A DNA stretch of 64,000 bases from an uncultured Paracoccaceae bacterium. GTDB taxonomy: Bacteria > Pseudomonadota > Alphaproteobacteria > Rhodobacterales > Rhodobacteraceae. The notes beneath the pieces were generated by a model. That model searched no databases. It was not told where the DNA came from and saw only the letters and a list, made by a program, of their open reading frames with translations. This document shows, in pieces, positions 52,388 through 61,683 of this stretch (the stretch's first letter is position 1; each line of letters begins with the position of its first letter). The stretch covers positions 620,001 to 684,000 of the forward strand of contig CANNFA010000001.1 in NCBI GenBank assembly GCA_947503765.1, in the 5' to 3' direction. The position numbers and the translations under genes were made by a program.

Positions 52388-54370
52388 TCAGCCGGACTCG
52401 TCGCCGAGGTAGTCGTCGGTTGTGCGCACCTTCGGACGCTCGCCCATGCGGAACGGCGCGCTGTCGTCATGGTACTGCGCGCGCACGCGGCAATCGTCGC
52501 ACATGCGAATCAGGCGGGCATTGTCCGAATTGGTGAACATCGAATGGCGCCCTTCCAGCTTTTCGACAATGCGCTCGATGGTGCTGCGCACGCCGAAGGG
52601 CCGGCCGCATTCGATGCAGGGATAGGGCTCTTCCTCTTTCAGCACGCGGTTTTGCAGGGCGGCGTCGGACACGTCGAGCCGCGGGGCAAGCGTGATCGCG
52701 TTCTCGGGGCAGATATGCGCGCAAAGCCCGCATTGCAGGCAGGCATCTTCCTTGAACAGCAGCTGCGGCATGTCGGGATTGTCCGACAGCGCACCGGACG
52801 GACAGAGCGAGGCACAGGACAGGCACAGCGTGCAGGCGTCCTCGTTCACCAGCACCGCGCCATAGGGCGCGCCTGCCGGTAGCGGCACGGGATCGGCGGC
52901 GCGGCCCTGCGCCAGCGCGCGGGCGGCAAGGCGCACGGCATCGCGGCGATGGCCCAGCGGCAGGATCGGCGCGGCCTCCAGCGCGGCGGGGCGGTCTGCG
53001 TACAATGCATCGGACAGCGCGTCGGGATCGGCGGCATCCAGCAGCGCAACGCGCCCCGCCCCCGCGCCAAGCCCGTCCGACAACGTGTCGGCCAGCAGTG
53101 TTTCCCGCTCCAGCACGTCGCGGTCGGCGCGCGGCCCGGTCAGCAGCGACACCGAGGCAAAGCCGCAGGTCAGCGCCACCAGCGCCTCGGCATGGCCGAA
53201 CACGGCCAGCGCCGGCACTTCCAGTGGAAGAACGTCCGCCGGCAGCCCGCGGCCCATCCGGGCGGCCAGCGCGATCATCTCGCGCCCGTGGCCGGCATCA
53301 TGGACCAGCAGGCGCGGCGTTTTGCCACCCGCCGCATGGTAGGCCGCGGCGAGGGTGCGGATCGCGGCAAATGTTTCCGGCACCGGCGGCGCGTCATAGG
53401 TGATCGCGCCGGACGGGCACAGCGAAGAACACGCCCCGCAGCCGGCGCAGATCGACGCATCGACCGCGACATGGTCGCCATCGGGCCGGATCGCGCCGGT
53501 CGGGCAGGCATCGAGGCAGCGGGTGCAGCCGGTCTGCCCGGCCCGCGAATGGGCGCAGAGCGATTCCTCCAGCCGCACATGCAGCGTCTTCTCGAAGGTG
53601 CCGACCAGCTGCGCCGCGTCGAAGGCGGCGCGCAGCACGGCGCGCGGATCGCCCGGATCGGCGCGCAGATAGCCGTCGCGCTTTTCATGCGCGGGAAACA
53701 GCGGCGTGCCGCCGCGCAGATCGAGGATGATGTCGCATTCCGACACCGCGTCTCCGGCCGCGCCGAAGCCCAGCGCGCCGCGGCCCGCAGGCTCGAGCGG
53801 GCGGTAGCCCTCGACCGTCACGCTGAAGGCGCCGAACGCGCCGGTGGCGGATTTGAGCCGCCCCGACGCGATGTCGAAGCCGCGCTGCACCCCCGGCAGG
53901 ATGTCCGGCGTGTCGGTCAGCAGGCAGGTCACGGACAGCGCCCCCGACAGCTGTTCGGCCACGTCCAGCACGTCACCCGAGGCCCCGGCGACCAGGCACA
54001 GCCCCTCGGAGGCGATGTCGAAGGTCTTTTCCGGCTCGCGCGGCATCCGCGCGGCGGCCAGCAGCGCCGCCATCTTCGGCAGCGCCTCGGCCCCCTCGTC
54101 CGACCATCCGGCGCGGTCGCGGATATCGACGCAAAGCGGCGCGTCGCGGCCCAGATCCCCGGCCAGCGCGGCAAAGGTCTCGGCCTCCTGCGCGCAGGCG
54201 ATCACGATGTCGGCATCCGGCTCTGCCAGCGCCTTGGCCGCACTGTCCAGCTGGTGCGTGCACAGCCCCGTATGAACGCGCGTACAGCGCATCCCCGTCG
54301 CCTGTTCGAGACGGCGCGCGTCGGGCGCGAAGGTTCCGGCGCAATCGCAGATCAGCAGCTTTTCGGTCAT
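52388..54370 (-). CDS. Formate-dehydrogenase-associated 4Fe-4S polyferredoxin-like protein
   Basis: A 660-residue cytoplasmic protein. The N-terminal region resembles quinone-reactive or CoB-type oxidoreductase segments (LLICDCAGTFAPDARRLEQA). Two ferredoxin blocks follow: TGCTRCLDACPTGAIRPDGD with SICAGCGACSSLCPSG mid-protein, and DACTLCLSCASLCPSG with CLQCGLCAHICPENAI near the C-terminus. A late CIECG plus MCDDCR pair could be a zinc or extra cluster site. It is divergent from the DUF3305-fdh operon and is a common partner there, but its electron-transfer role is unproven. Confidence 0.85.
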   Translation of the reverse strand: MTEKLLICDCAGTFAPDARRLEQATGMRCTRVHTGLCTHQLDSAAKALAEPDADIVIACAQEAETFAALAGDLGRDAPLCVDIRDRAGWSDEGAEALPKMAALLAAARMPREPEKTFDIASEGLCLVAGASGDVLDVAEQLSGALSVTCLLTDTPDILPGVQRGFDIASGRLKSATGAFGAFSVTVEGYRPLEPAGRGALGFGAAGDAVSECDIILDLRGGTPLFPAHEKRDGYLRADPGDPRAVLRAAFDAAQLVGTFEKTLHVRLEESLCAHSRAGQTGCTRCLDACPTGAIRPDGDHVAVDASICAGCGACSSLCPSGAITYDAPPVPETFAAIRTLAAAYHAAGGKTPRLLVHDAGHGREMIALAARMGRGLPADVLPLEVPALAVFGHAEALVALTCGFASVSLLTGPRADRDVLERETLLADTLSDGLGAGAGRVALLDAADPDALSDALYADRPAALEAAPILPLGHRRDAVRLAARALAQGRAADPVPLPAGAPYGAVLVNEDACTLCLSCASLCPSGALSDNPDMPQLLFKEDACLQCGLCAHICPENAITLAPRLDVSDAALQNRVLKEEEPYPCIECGRPFGVRSTIERIVEKLEGRHSMFTNSDNARLIRMCDDCRVRAQYHDDSAPFRMGERPKVRTTDDYLGDESG

Positions 54371-54390
54371 GGAGGCCCTCCCGGCGGCGG

Positions 54391-54418
54391 CTGGACAGTG
54401 TGGGCCATGCCCTAGTAT
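54391..54418 (+). promoter_or_regulatory. Candidate promoter for the DUF3305-fdh operon
   Basis: CTGGAC (54391-54396), a 16-base spacer and TAGTAT (54413-54418) lie ~70 bases before the DUF3305 start, in the 118-base divergent gap. The -10 is four of six matches to consensus and the spacing is slightly short. No FNR-type half-sites are apparent. Confidence 0.3.
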
Positions 54419-54488
54419 CTGTCGAGCAGGCCAACCCTAGTGCCCCGCGCGGCAGAGGTAAACATGTCGGACGATCCGACGCGGCGAC

Positions 54489-55091
54489 ATGCCCGCTGAT
54501 ACCCAGAACGATTTCCGCCACGCCCGCCTTGCCGTGGGCGTCGTGCTGCGCCGCCGGCCGGGGGTGACGCGCTGGGCGTCCGAGGCGTGGTCGGCGGTCG
54601 CGGTCCTGCCCGGTGCCGGCGCCGGCAACTGGCGCGAATTGCGGCGCGAGGGCGACGTCGTGGATTTCCACGCCGCCACCATCGACCTCGACCTGCACCG
54701 CGCCGAGACCGAGGCGTACCTGACCGCGCTGAACGGCATTCCGCCATCGGTGTTCGTGGTGATGCGCCGCGATCCCGGCCGGCCGAACGCGCGGCCGGAA
54801 CTGGTGACCGTCACCGCGTCGGCCTTCGAGGCGCAGGATTACACCGACAACGGCGAGGACATCGTCGACCGCGTGCCCATGCCGCCGGGACTTGAGGCGT
54901 GGATCGGCGATTTCGTGAAGCGGCACCATCGCGAGCAAGCGTTCATCAAGCGCAAGCGCCGGCCGCACATGGACGCGCGGACCGAGGACGGGATCGGCGA
55001 TCCGCGGGTGCGGCAGGCGTCCGATGTCTACCGCTCGCCCCGCTCGATCAAGGCGCCGCATGGCACCGAACCGGGATCGGAGGACACATGA
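54489..55091 (+). CDS. DUF3305 protein of the formate dehydrogenase locus
   Basis: A 200-residue cytoplasmic protein. The N-terminal ~150 residues match DUF3305 (RLAVGVVLRRRPGVTRWASE, AWSAVAVLPGAG, FHAATIDLDLHRAETEAYLT, VPMPPGLEAWIGDFV). The C-terminal tail is basic (KRKRRPHMDARTE). DUF3305 and DUF3306 pairs precede fdh genes in many proteobacteria and are presumed to help maturation. It overlaps DUF3306 by ATGA and is divergent from the polyferredoxin gene. Confidence 0.88.
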   Translation: MPADTQNDFRHARLAVGVVLRRRPGVTRWASEAWSAVAVLPGAGAGNWRELRREGDVVDFHAATIDLDLHRAETEAYLTALNGIPPSVFVVMRRDPGRPNARPELVTVTASAFEAQDYTDNGEDIVDRVPMPPGLEAWIGDFVKRHHREQAFIKRKRRPHMDARTEDGIGDPRVRQASDVYRSPRSIKAPHGTEPGSEDT

Positions 55092-55675
55092 CGGGCAAGG
55101 ACGATTTCCTGTCGCGCTGGTCGCGGCGCAAGCGGTCGGACGCGCCCGAGGAAGGCCCCGAGACGGCGCCGCCGCCCGAAGCGGAACCGGCCGTTCCGGA
55201 CACCCGCTCGGACGCCGAAATCCTGGATGCGCTGGGGCTGGAGGATCCCGATACGCTGGGCCTTGGCGACGACTTCAAGGGTTACTTGCAACAGGCCGTT
55301 CCCGCCCATATCCGGCGCCGCGCGCTGCGCCGCCTGTGGCGGTCGAACCCGGTGCTGGCGGTGCGCGACGGGCTGAACGATTACGACTTCGACGAATCAC
55401 TTGGTACGGTACCGAAGGGCGGGCTTAAAACCGCGTACCGGGTCGGGCAGGGCTTTGCGAATCGTGCATTTTCCACTGAACCTCACGCAGAACCGGAAAT
55501 TATGCAAGTAACGGAAAGCACGCAGGAATTTGCGGAAGAAGTCACTGTTTCAGGTGCCGAATCTGCCGAATTGGCACCTGAACCGGAGACCGTGCAGGAG
55601 GCGGCACCGGACACGCCCGCATCCCCGACCCGCAGACGCATGGTGTTCCGCCCGAAAGGCACCGAAGAAACCTAG
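55088..55675 (+). CDS. DUF3306 protein of the formate dehydrogenase locus
   Basis: A 195-residue protein. The N-terminus DDFLSRWSRRKRSD, the core DFKGYLQQAVPAHIRRRALR RLWRSNP and DGLNDYDFDES are DUF3306 hallmarks. The C-terminal ~90 residues are acidic and low in complexity. Bases ~55405-55575 are noticeably less GC-rich than the surroundings and use codons such as TTA, AAT and AAA that are rare nearby. It is co-translated with DUF3305 (ATGA). Confidence 0.87.
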   Translation: MTGKDDFLSRWSRRKRSDAPEEGPETAPPPEAEPAVPDTRSDAEILDALGLEDPDTLGLGDDFKGYLQQAVPAHIRRRALRRLWRSNPVLAVRDGLNDYDFDESLGTVPKGGLKTAYRVGQGFANRAFSTEPHAEPEIMQVTESTQEFAEEVTVSGAESAELAPEPETVQEAAPDTPASPTRRRMVFRPKGTEET

Positions 55676-55761
55676 TGGAGCGCCAGATTGGGCTTGGCCC
55701 GAGCGCGACCGCTCTGCTAGCCTCCGGGCCAAGGCCCAGGGGATGGGCACGGGAGTTGACC

Positions 55762-56379
55762 TTGCCGAAACAGGACGCCAGCATCGGAATTGCCGAAGAG
55801 GATGTCCTGCGTGCCGACCTCTACGATTTCCTCGCCGCGCTGCTGGTCCGCCCACCCTCCGCCCCCCTGATAGAGCGGTGCCGCGCGCTGGGCGGCGACG
55901 ACACCGATCTGGGCCAGGCGATCGGCGCGCTTGCCGCAGTGGCCGGCAGCACCGGCGAAAAGGCCGTGTCGCGCGAATATCACCGCCTGTTCATCGGCAT
56001 CGGCCGGGGCGAGCTTGTGCCCTATGCCAGCTACTACATGACCGGGTTCCTGAACGAGAAACCGCTGGCGGTACTGCGCGGCGACATGGCGCGGCTGGGG
56101 ATCGAACGCAGTCTCGGCACCCGCGAGCCCGAGGACAACATCGCCAGCCTGTTCGAGATGATGGCCGGGCTGATCCTGGGACGGTTCGGCGACCCGGCGC
56201 GTCTGGACGTGCAGCGCGATTTCTTCGCGCGCCATATCGCCCCGTGGGCGGGGCATTTCCTGACCGATCTCGAGGGGGCCAAGGGCTCGCTCTTCTATGC
56301 GCCGGTGGGCGCCATCGGGCGCCGTTTCCTGGAGATCGAGAAAGAGGCATTCCGACTGGCCGGCGACGTGCCGGCCTGA
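55762..56379 (+). CDS. TorD/DmsD-family molybdoenzyme chaperone
   Basis: A 205-residue all-helical chaperone that guards Tat-exported molybdoenzymes while the cofactor is loaded. EEDVLRADLYDFLAALLVRP starts the fold. REYHRLFIGIGRGELVPYAS YY carries the family's E-Y-x-x-L-F-x-G-x-x-x-x-x-x-P-Y motif, and DFFARHIAPWAGHFLTDLE follows. No ATG fits. The frame is open back to a GTG at 55675, right at the DUF3306 stop, but the TTG at 55762 preceded by GGGAG gives the usual N-terminal length. It precedes the Tat-signal protein and fdhA. Confidence 0.83.
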   Translation: MPKQDASIGIAEEDVLRADLYDFLAALLVRPPSAPLIERCRALGGDDTDLGQAIGALAAVAGSTGEKAVSREYHRLFIGIGRGELVPYASYYMTGFLNEKPLAVLRGDMARLGIERSLGTREPEDNIASLFEMMAGLILGRFGDPARLDVQRDFFARHIAPWAGHFLTDLEGAKGSLFYAPVGAIGRRFLEIEKEAFRLAGDVPA

Positions 56380-56440
56380 CACGACCCCGCCGCGCCGCAT
56401 GGCGCCGGGCAACCGAACGACACACGAAAGGAGCGCGGAC

Positions 56441-56635
56441 ATGGCCGAGCAAGACAAGACGAAGGCGGATGCGGGTCGCCGCAATTTCCTCAAACTCGCC
56501 GTGACCGGCGCGCCGGCCGCCGCGGTCGCCGCCGCGACGACCGGGCAGGCGCAGGCCGCCACCGAAGAGCCGCAGGGAAGCGGGCTGCGCAAGACCGCGC
56601 ATGTGAAAGCCTATCTCGAAAGCGCCCGGTTCTAG
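56441..56635 (+). CDS. Short Tat-signal protein of the formate dehydrogenase operon
   Basis: A 64-residue protein. GRRNFLKLAVTGAPAAAVAA is a twin-arginine signal, followed by only ~25 residues ending LRKTAHVKAYLESARF. This is the small FDH-region Tat protein conserved just before fdhA, and the C-terminal H-V-K-x-Y-Y/L-E-x-A-R-x motif is typical. The role is unknown. It may assist export or anchoring. AAGGAG lies 7-8 bases upstream. Confidence 0.88.
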   Translation: MAEQDKTKADAGRRNFLKLAVTGAPAAAVAAATTGQAQAATEEPQGSGLRKTAHVKAYLESARF

Positions 56636-56684
56636 GGCCCATACCAGTACCCAGCGAGCCATCGCGCCAGCAAGGGAGATCGAC

Positions 56685-59684
56685 ATGCTCAGGAAAAAGA
56701 CCAACCGGGTGCAGCGCCAGAGGCAGGACGGGATCCTCGCCACCGCCGCCCGCTCCGCCGCCCATAAATCCGTCGACCGCCGCGCCTTCCTGCGCGGATC
56801 GGGCCTTGCGATCGGCGGGCTTGCCGCGATCGGGGCGACCGGCGGCACCGTGACCCGCGCCGACGCACAGACGGCCGTGAACGATGCCGTGGACCGGGTG
56901 AAGTCGGTCTGCACCCATTGCTCCGTCGGCTGTACCGTGATCGCCGAGGTGGAAAACGGCGTCTGGACCGGGCAGGAGCCCGGCTGGGACAGCCCGTTCA
57001 ACCTGGGCGCGCATTGCGCCAAGGGCGCCTCCGTGCGCGAGCACGGCCACGGCGAACGGCGCCTGAAATACCCGACCAAGCTGGTGAACGGCGAATGGGT
57101 GCGCGTCAGCTGGGAAGAGGCGATAAACGAGATCGGCGACAAGATGCTGGAAATCCGCGAGGAATCCGGCCCCGATTCAGTCTACTGGCTGGGCAGCGCC
57201 AAGCATTCGAACGAACAGGCGTATCTGTTCCGCAAGTTCGCCGCCTACTGGGGCACGAACAACGTCGACCACCAGGCGCGGATCTGCCATTCGACCACCG
57301 TTGCGGGCGTGGCCAACACATGGGGCTACGGCGCCATGACCAACAGCTACAACGACATCCACAATTCCAAGGCGATCTTCCTGATCGGCAGCAACCCCGC
57401 AGAGGCGCACCCCGTCTCGATGATGCACCTGCTGAAGTCGAAGGAAGAGAACAACGCGCCGCTGATCGTCTGCGATCCGCGATTCACCCGCACCGCCGCG
57501 CATGCCGACGAATTCGTCCGGTTCCGGCCCGGCAGCGATGTCGGCGTGATCTGGGGCCTTCTGTGGCACATCTTCGAGAACGGATGGGAAGACCGCGAAT
57601 TCATGCGCACCCGCACCTGGGGCATGGAACAGATCCGCGACGAGGTGAAGAAGTGGACCCCCGAGGAGACCGAGCGTGTCACCGGCGTGCCCGGCCGCCA
57701 GATGGAGCGCGTGGCGCGCACCCTGGCCAACAACCGTCCCGGCACTCTGATCTGGTGCATGGGCGGCACCCAGCACTCGAACGGCAACAACAACACCCGC
57801 GCCTATTGCGTGCTGCAGCTGGCGCTGGGCAATATCGGCAAATCGGGCGGCGGCGCGAACATCTTCCGCGGCCATGACAACGTGCAGGGCGCGACCGACC
57901 TTGGCGTGCTGGCCGACACTCTGCCCGGCTATTACGGCCTCGCCCCCGGATCCTGGGCACACTGGGCCCGCGTCTGGGAAGAGGATCTCGACTGGCTCAA
58001 GGGCCGCTTCGACGTGATGGAAGGCGCCGGCCCGGATGGCGAGGACCGGATGATGATGACCGAACGCGGCATCACGGTCAGCCGCTGGATCGACGGCGTG
58101 CTGGAGGATCCCGAAAACCTGACGCAGCCCGACCGGACCCGCGCCATGGTGCTCTGGGGCCACGCGCCCAACTCGCAGACCCGCGGGCCGGAGATGAAGA
58201 CGGCGATGGAACAGCTCGACCTGCTGGTCGTGGTCGATCCCTACCCGACCGTGTCGGCGGTGCTGTCTGACCGGACCGACGGCGTCTATCTGCTGCCGGC
58301 CGCGACGCAGTTCGAAACCAAGGGCTCGGTCACCGCGTCGAACCGCTCGCTGCAATGGCGCGACCGGATCATCGAGCCGATGTTCGAATCGCTTCCCGAT
58401 CACACGATCATGAAGCTGTTCGCGGACAAGTTCGGCTTTACCGACCGGATGTTCCGCAACATCGAGATCAACGGCGACGAACCGCTGGTCGAGGATCTGA
58501 CGCGCGAATTCAACCGCGGCATGTGGACGGTCGGCTATACCGGGCAATCGCCCGAACGGCTCAAGAAACACATGGCGAACCAGCACACCTTCGACCGCAC
58601 CACGCTGCGCGCCAATGGCGGGCCGGCGGATGGCGATTACTACGGTCTTCCGTGGCCCTGCTGGGGCACCGCCGAGATCAACCATCCCGGATCGCCCAAC
58701 CTCTACGACATCACCAAGCGCGTCGCCGATGGCGGCATGGGCTTTCGCGCCCGGTTCGGGGTCGAACGGGACGGCGAGAACCTCTTGGCCGAGGGGGTCT
58801 ATCCCGTCGGATCCGAGATCGAGGACGGCTATCCCGAATTCACCATGCAGATGCTCATCGACTTGGGCTGGGACGGCGACCTGACGGACGAGGAACGCGC
58901 CGTGATCGAGAAGGTCGCAGGCTACGAGCCCCCCACCGACGCCGAGGAAGGCGAGCAGGAGGTCGGCGAGCAGTCGCAGACCGGCCCCTACCCGTCCGAC
59001 TATGCCGAGAAGGTCGGCGGCGTGAACTGGAAGGTCGACTATTCGGGCGGCATCCAGCGGGTCGCGATCAAGCATGGCTGCGCGCCCTACGGCAACGCCA
59101 AGGCGCGCACCGTGGTCTGGACCTTCCCCGACCCGGTGCCGCTGCACCGCGAGCCGCTGTATTCCAACCGCCGCGACCTCGTGGCCGATTACCCGACCTA
59201 CGAAGACAAGCATTTCTGGCGGGTGCCGACCATGTACGCCTCGATCCAGGAGAACGACTTCTCCGAGGAATACCCGATCATCCTGACCTCGGGCCGGCTG
59301 GTCGAATACGAGGGCGGCGGCGAGGAAACCCGGTCGAACCCTTGGCTGGCCGAGTTGCAGCAGGAAATGTTCGTCGAGGTGAACCCGCGCGATGCCAACA
59401 ACCTCGGGATCCGCGACGATACCTTCGTCTGGGTCGAGGGGCCGGAAAAGGGCCGTGTCCGGGTCAAGGCGATGCTGACCGAACGGGTCGCGCCGGGCGT
59501 CGCGTTCATGCCGTTCCACTTTGGCGGCGTGTTCCAGGGCAAGGATCTGCGCGACAAGTACCCGGACGGGGCCGACCCCTATGTCCTGGGCGAATCGTCA
59601 AACACCGCCCAGACCTACGGCTACGACTCGGTCACCCAGATGCAGGAGACCAAGGCCACACTCTGCAAGATCACCGCAGCATAA
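56685..59684 (+). CDS. fdhA: Formate dehydrogenase catalytic subunit (Mo/W-bis-MGD, Tat-exported)
   Basis: A 999-residue periplasmic enzyme oxidising formate to CO2. The Tat signal is at ~31-50 (DRRAFLRGSG). A [4Fe-4S] site uses Cys76, Cys79, Cys83 and Cys111 (CTHCSVGC...HCAKG). The active site is HQARICHSTTVAGVANTWGY with Cys201-His202, so a cysteine replaces selenocysteine. Other blocks are IGSNPAEAHPVSMMHLL, CDPRFTRTAAHADEFVRFRP and MGGTQHSNGNNNTRAY. An acidic insert near residues 748-770 (PPTDAEEGEQEVGEQSQTG) is unusual. The C-terminal MopB domain is complete. Confidence 0.96.
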   Translation: MLRKKTNRVQRQRQDGILATAARSAAHKSVDRRAFLRGSGLAIGGLAAIGATGGTVTRADAQTAVNDAVDRVKSVCTHCSVGCTVIAEVENGVWTGQEPGWDSPFNLGAHCAKGASVREHGHGERRLKYPTKLVNGEWVRVSWEEAINEIGDKMLEIREESGPDSVYWLGSAKHSNEQAYLFRKFAAYWGTNNVDHQARICHSTTVAGVANTWGYGAMTNSYNDIHNSKAIFLIGSNPAEAHPVSMMHLLKSKEENNAPLIVCDPRFTRTAAHADEFVRFRPGSDVGVIWGLLWHIFENGWEDREFMRTRTWGMEQIRDEVKKWTPEETERVTGVPGRQMERVARTLANNRPGTLIWCMGGTQHSNGNNNTRAYCVLQLALGNIGKSGGGANIFRGHDNVQGATDLGVLADTLPGYYGLAPGSWAHWARVWEEDLDWLKGRFDVMEGAGPDGEDRMMMTERGITVSRWIDGVLEDPENLTQPDRTRAMVLWGHAPNSQTRGPEMKTAMEQLDLLVVVDPYPTVSAVLSDRTDGVYLLPAATQFETKGSVTASNRSLQWRDRIIEPMFESLPDHTIMKLFADKFGFTDRMFRNIEINGDEPLVEDLTREFNRGMWTVGYTGQSPERLKKHMANQHTFDRTTLRANGGPADGDYYGLPWPCWGTAEINHPGSPNLYDITKRVADGGMGFRARFGVERDGENLLAEGVYPVGSEIEDGYPEFTMQMLIDLGWDGDLTDEERAVIEKVAGYEPPTDAEEGEQEVGEQSQTGPYPSDYAEKVGGVNWKVDYSGGIQRVAIKHGCAPYGNAKARTVVWTFPDPVPLHREPLYSNRRDLVADYPTYEDKHFWRVPTMYASIQENDFSEEYPIILTSGRLVEYEGGGEETRSNPWLAELQQEMFVEVNPRDANNLGIRDDTFVWVEGPEKGRVRVKAMLTERVAPGVAFMPFHFGGVFQGKDLRDKYPDGADPYVLGESSNTAQTYGYDSVTQMQETKATLCKITAA

Positions 59685-59696
59685 GGAGCGCGAACC

Positions 59697-60290
59697 ATGG
59701 CCAGAGCGAAATTTCTCTGCGACGCCGAACGCTGCATCGAATGCAACGCCTGCGTCACCGCCTGCAAGAACGAACACGAAGTGCCCTGGGGCATCAACCG
59801 CCGCCGGGTGGTGACGATCCAGGACGGCAAGCCGGGCGAGCGGTCGATCTCGGTCGCCTGCATGCACTGCTCGGACGCGCCGTGCATGGCGGTGTGCCCG
59901 GTGGATTGCTTCTACCAGACCGCTGACGGCGTGGTGCTGCATTCCAAGGATCTGTGCATCGGCTGCGGCTATTGCTTCTACGCCTGCCCGTTCGGCGCGC
60001 CGCAATACCCGCAGGCTGGCAATTTCGGCAGCCGCGGCAAGATGGACAAGTGCACCTTCTGCAACGGTGGTCCCGAAGAGGACATGTCGCAGGCCGAGTT
60101 CCAGAAATACGGCCGCAACCGGATCGCCGAGGGCAAGCTGCCGATCTGCGCCGAGATGTGTTCGACCAAGGCCCTGCTGGCCGGCGATGGCGACGACGTG
60201 GCGGACATCTACCGCGAACGGGTCGTGGCGCGCGGCTTCGGCTCGGGCGCCTGGGGCTGGGGTACCGCCTACGAGCGCAAGAACCCCTGA
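59697..60290 (+). CDS. fdhB: Formate dehydrogenase iron-sulfur subunit
   Basis: A 197-residue electron-transfer subunit with four [4Fe-4S] motifs: CIECNACVTACKNEHEVPWG, CMHCSDAPCMAVCPVDC, CIGCGYCFYACPFGAP and CTFC...CAEMCSTKALL. It resembles the FDH3 beta subunit. It passes electrons from FdhA to the cytochrome b subunit. It has no C-terminal membrane helix and no signal peptide, so it is presumably exported piggy-back with FdhA. It starts 12 bases after fdhA, with AAGGAGCG upstream. Confidence 0.95.
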   Translation: MARAKFLCDAERCIECNACVTACKNEHEVPWGINRRRVVTIQDGKPGERSISVACMHCSDAPCMAVCPVDCFYQTADGVVLHSKDLCIGCGYCFYACPFGAPQYPQAGNFGSRGKMDKCTFCNGGPEEDMSQAEFQKYGRNRIAEGKLPICAEMCSTKALLAGDGDDVADIYRERVVARGFGSGAWGWGTAYERKNP

Positions 60291-60392
60291 GCGGCGCAAG
60301 GCCCGGCGGCGCCGGTTGCGCCGCCTGTCATTCGACGTCATGCAGGGCGGGCAGCAATGTCCGCCCTTGCCGGTAAAACGGAGTCCCGGATC

Positions 60393-61664
60393 ATGGTTAC
60401 ACGAACGGCGGACAAGCGCGCGGCGACCGGCTGGCACCGGCGCGGGACGCTGCCGGGCCACGCGGCGCGGCTGCTCGTGCTGTTGGCGGCGCTGCTCTGC
60501 CTCGGCGCCCCCGCGGCCGATGCGCAATATGTCCGCCCGCCCGGAGACGAGCCGGTAACCGCCGAACAGGGCCGGCAGACGCTGGCCGACATCATCGCCC
60601 GGCAGAAGGGCGAAGCCGGGGAGCGGCCGCATCGCGACTGGGACACCGCGCAGGGCAACGCCGCCGGGATCGGCGCGACGCTGGGCACGCGCGGCGGGCC
60701 GTCCGATGCCGAAGTCTGGGAGGCGCTGCGATTCGGAACCGCCGAAGTCAACGTGTCTGCCGGGGGCGAGCCGGCGCGGGTGGTGATCCAGGATGGCGGC
60801 ATGTGGTGGCTGGAGTTCCGCGAAGGACCGCTGCGCACCTATGGCGGCTATCTGCTTCTGGGCACGATCGCGCTGCTGGCGATATTCTTTGCGATCCGCG
60901 GACGGATACGCATCGCCAAGGGCAAGTCGGGCGAGACGATCCAGCGCTTCGACGGGCTGGAACGCTTCTCCCACTGGCTGATCGCCGGATCCTTTGTGCT
61001 GCTGGCCTTCACCGGGCTCATCGAACTGTTCGGGCGCGGCGGGCTGATGGAGCTGACCGGCAAGGAAGGCTATGCCACGCTCGCGCGGGTGTCCAAGGTG
61101 ATCCATACCAATGTCGCCTGGGCGTTCATCATCGGGCTGGTGATGATCTTCGTGCTGTGGGTGCATCACAACCTGCCGGCGCGCGAGGATCTCAACTGGA
61201 TCCTGAAGGGCGGCGGCATCGTCGGCAAGCATCACCCGCCCGCGAAGAAATTCAACGCGGGCCAGAAGCTGATCTTCTGGTCGGTGATCCTGTTCGGCGG
61301 CTCCATCGCCGTGTCGGGCGTGTCGCTGCTCTTTCCCTACGAATTGCCGATGTTCGCCAAGACCTTCGAGATCCTGAACAACATCGGCGTGCCGGAACTG
61401 CTCGACATGCAGCCATTCCCGGCGCAGCTTGCGGTCCAGGAAGAGATGCAGTTCGCCCAGCTCTGGCATGCGATCGTCGGGTTCGTGCTGATGGCGATCA
61501 TCATCGCGCATATCTATATCGGCTCCATCGGGATGGAGGGGGCCTTTGCCGCGATGGGGTCGGGCCAGGTCGACGTGAACTGGGCCACGGATCACCACAG
61601 CCTGTGGGTGGAAAAGCTGCGCGAAGACGAAAAGACACGCGCCGCCGCAACGCCCGCGGAATAG
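60393..61664 (+). CDS. fdhC: Formate dehydrogenase cytochrome b556 (gamma) subunit
   Basis: A 423-residue membrane anchor. An N-terminal signal or helix (LLVLLAALLCLGAPAADAQY) precedes a ~110-residue periplasmic region. The four-helix di-heme domain follows, with candidate heme histidines in LERFSHWLIAG, SKVIHTNVAW, QLWHAIVGF and IIAHIYIG. It hands electrons to the quinone pool. The ATG at 60393 with GGAG upstream is preferred over one 36 bases earlier. The long N-terminal periplasmic extension is characteristic of this FDH type. Confidence 0.93.
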   Translation: MVTRTADKRAATGWHRRGTLPGHAARLLVLLAALLCLGAPAADAQYVRPPGDEPVTAEQGRQTLADIIARQKGEAGERPHRDWDTAQGNAAGIGATLGTRGGPSDAEVWEALRFGTAEVNVSAGGEPARVVIQDGGMWWLEFREGPLRTYGGYLLLGTIALLAIFFAIRGRIRIAKGKSGETIQRFDGLERFSHWLIAGSFVLLAFTGLIELFGRGGLMELTGKEGYATLARVSKVIHTNVAWAFIIGLVMIFVLWVHHNLPAREDLNWILKGGGIVGKHHPPAKKFNAGQKLIFWSVILFGGSIAVSGVSLLFPYELPMFAKTFEILNNIGVPELLDMQPFPAQLAVQEEMQFAQLWHAIVGFVLMAIIIAHIYIGSIGMEGAFAAMGSGQVDVNWATDHHSLWVEKLREDEKTRAAATPAE

Positions 61665-61683
61665 CCATGAACCGGAGACCGCA

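Noticed and set aside
57177-59519. A 780-codon open frame opposite fdhA
   Set aside because: The sense strand encodes a complete formate dehydrogenase. The antisense frame is a composition artefact.
56685-59684. Selenocysteine (in-frame TGA) in formate dehydrogenase
   Set aside because: The frame is open throughout and the active-site codon encodes Cys201.
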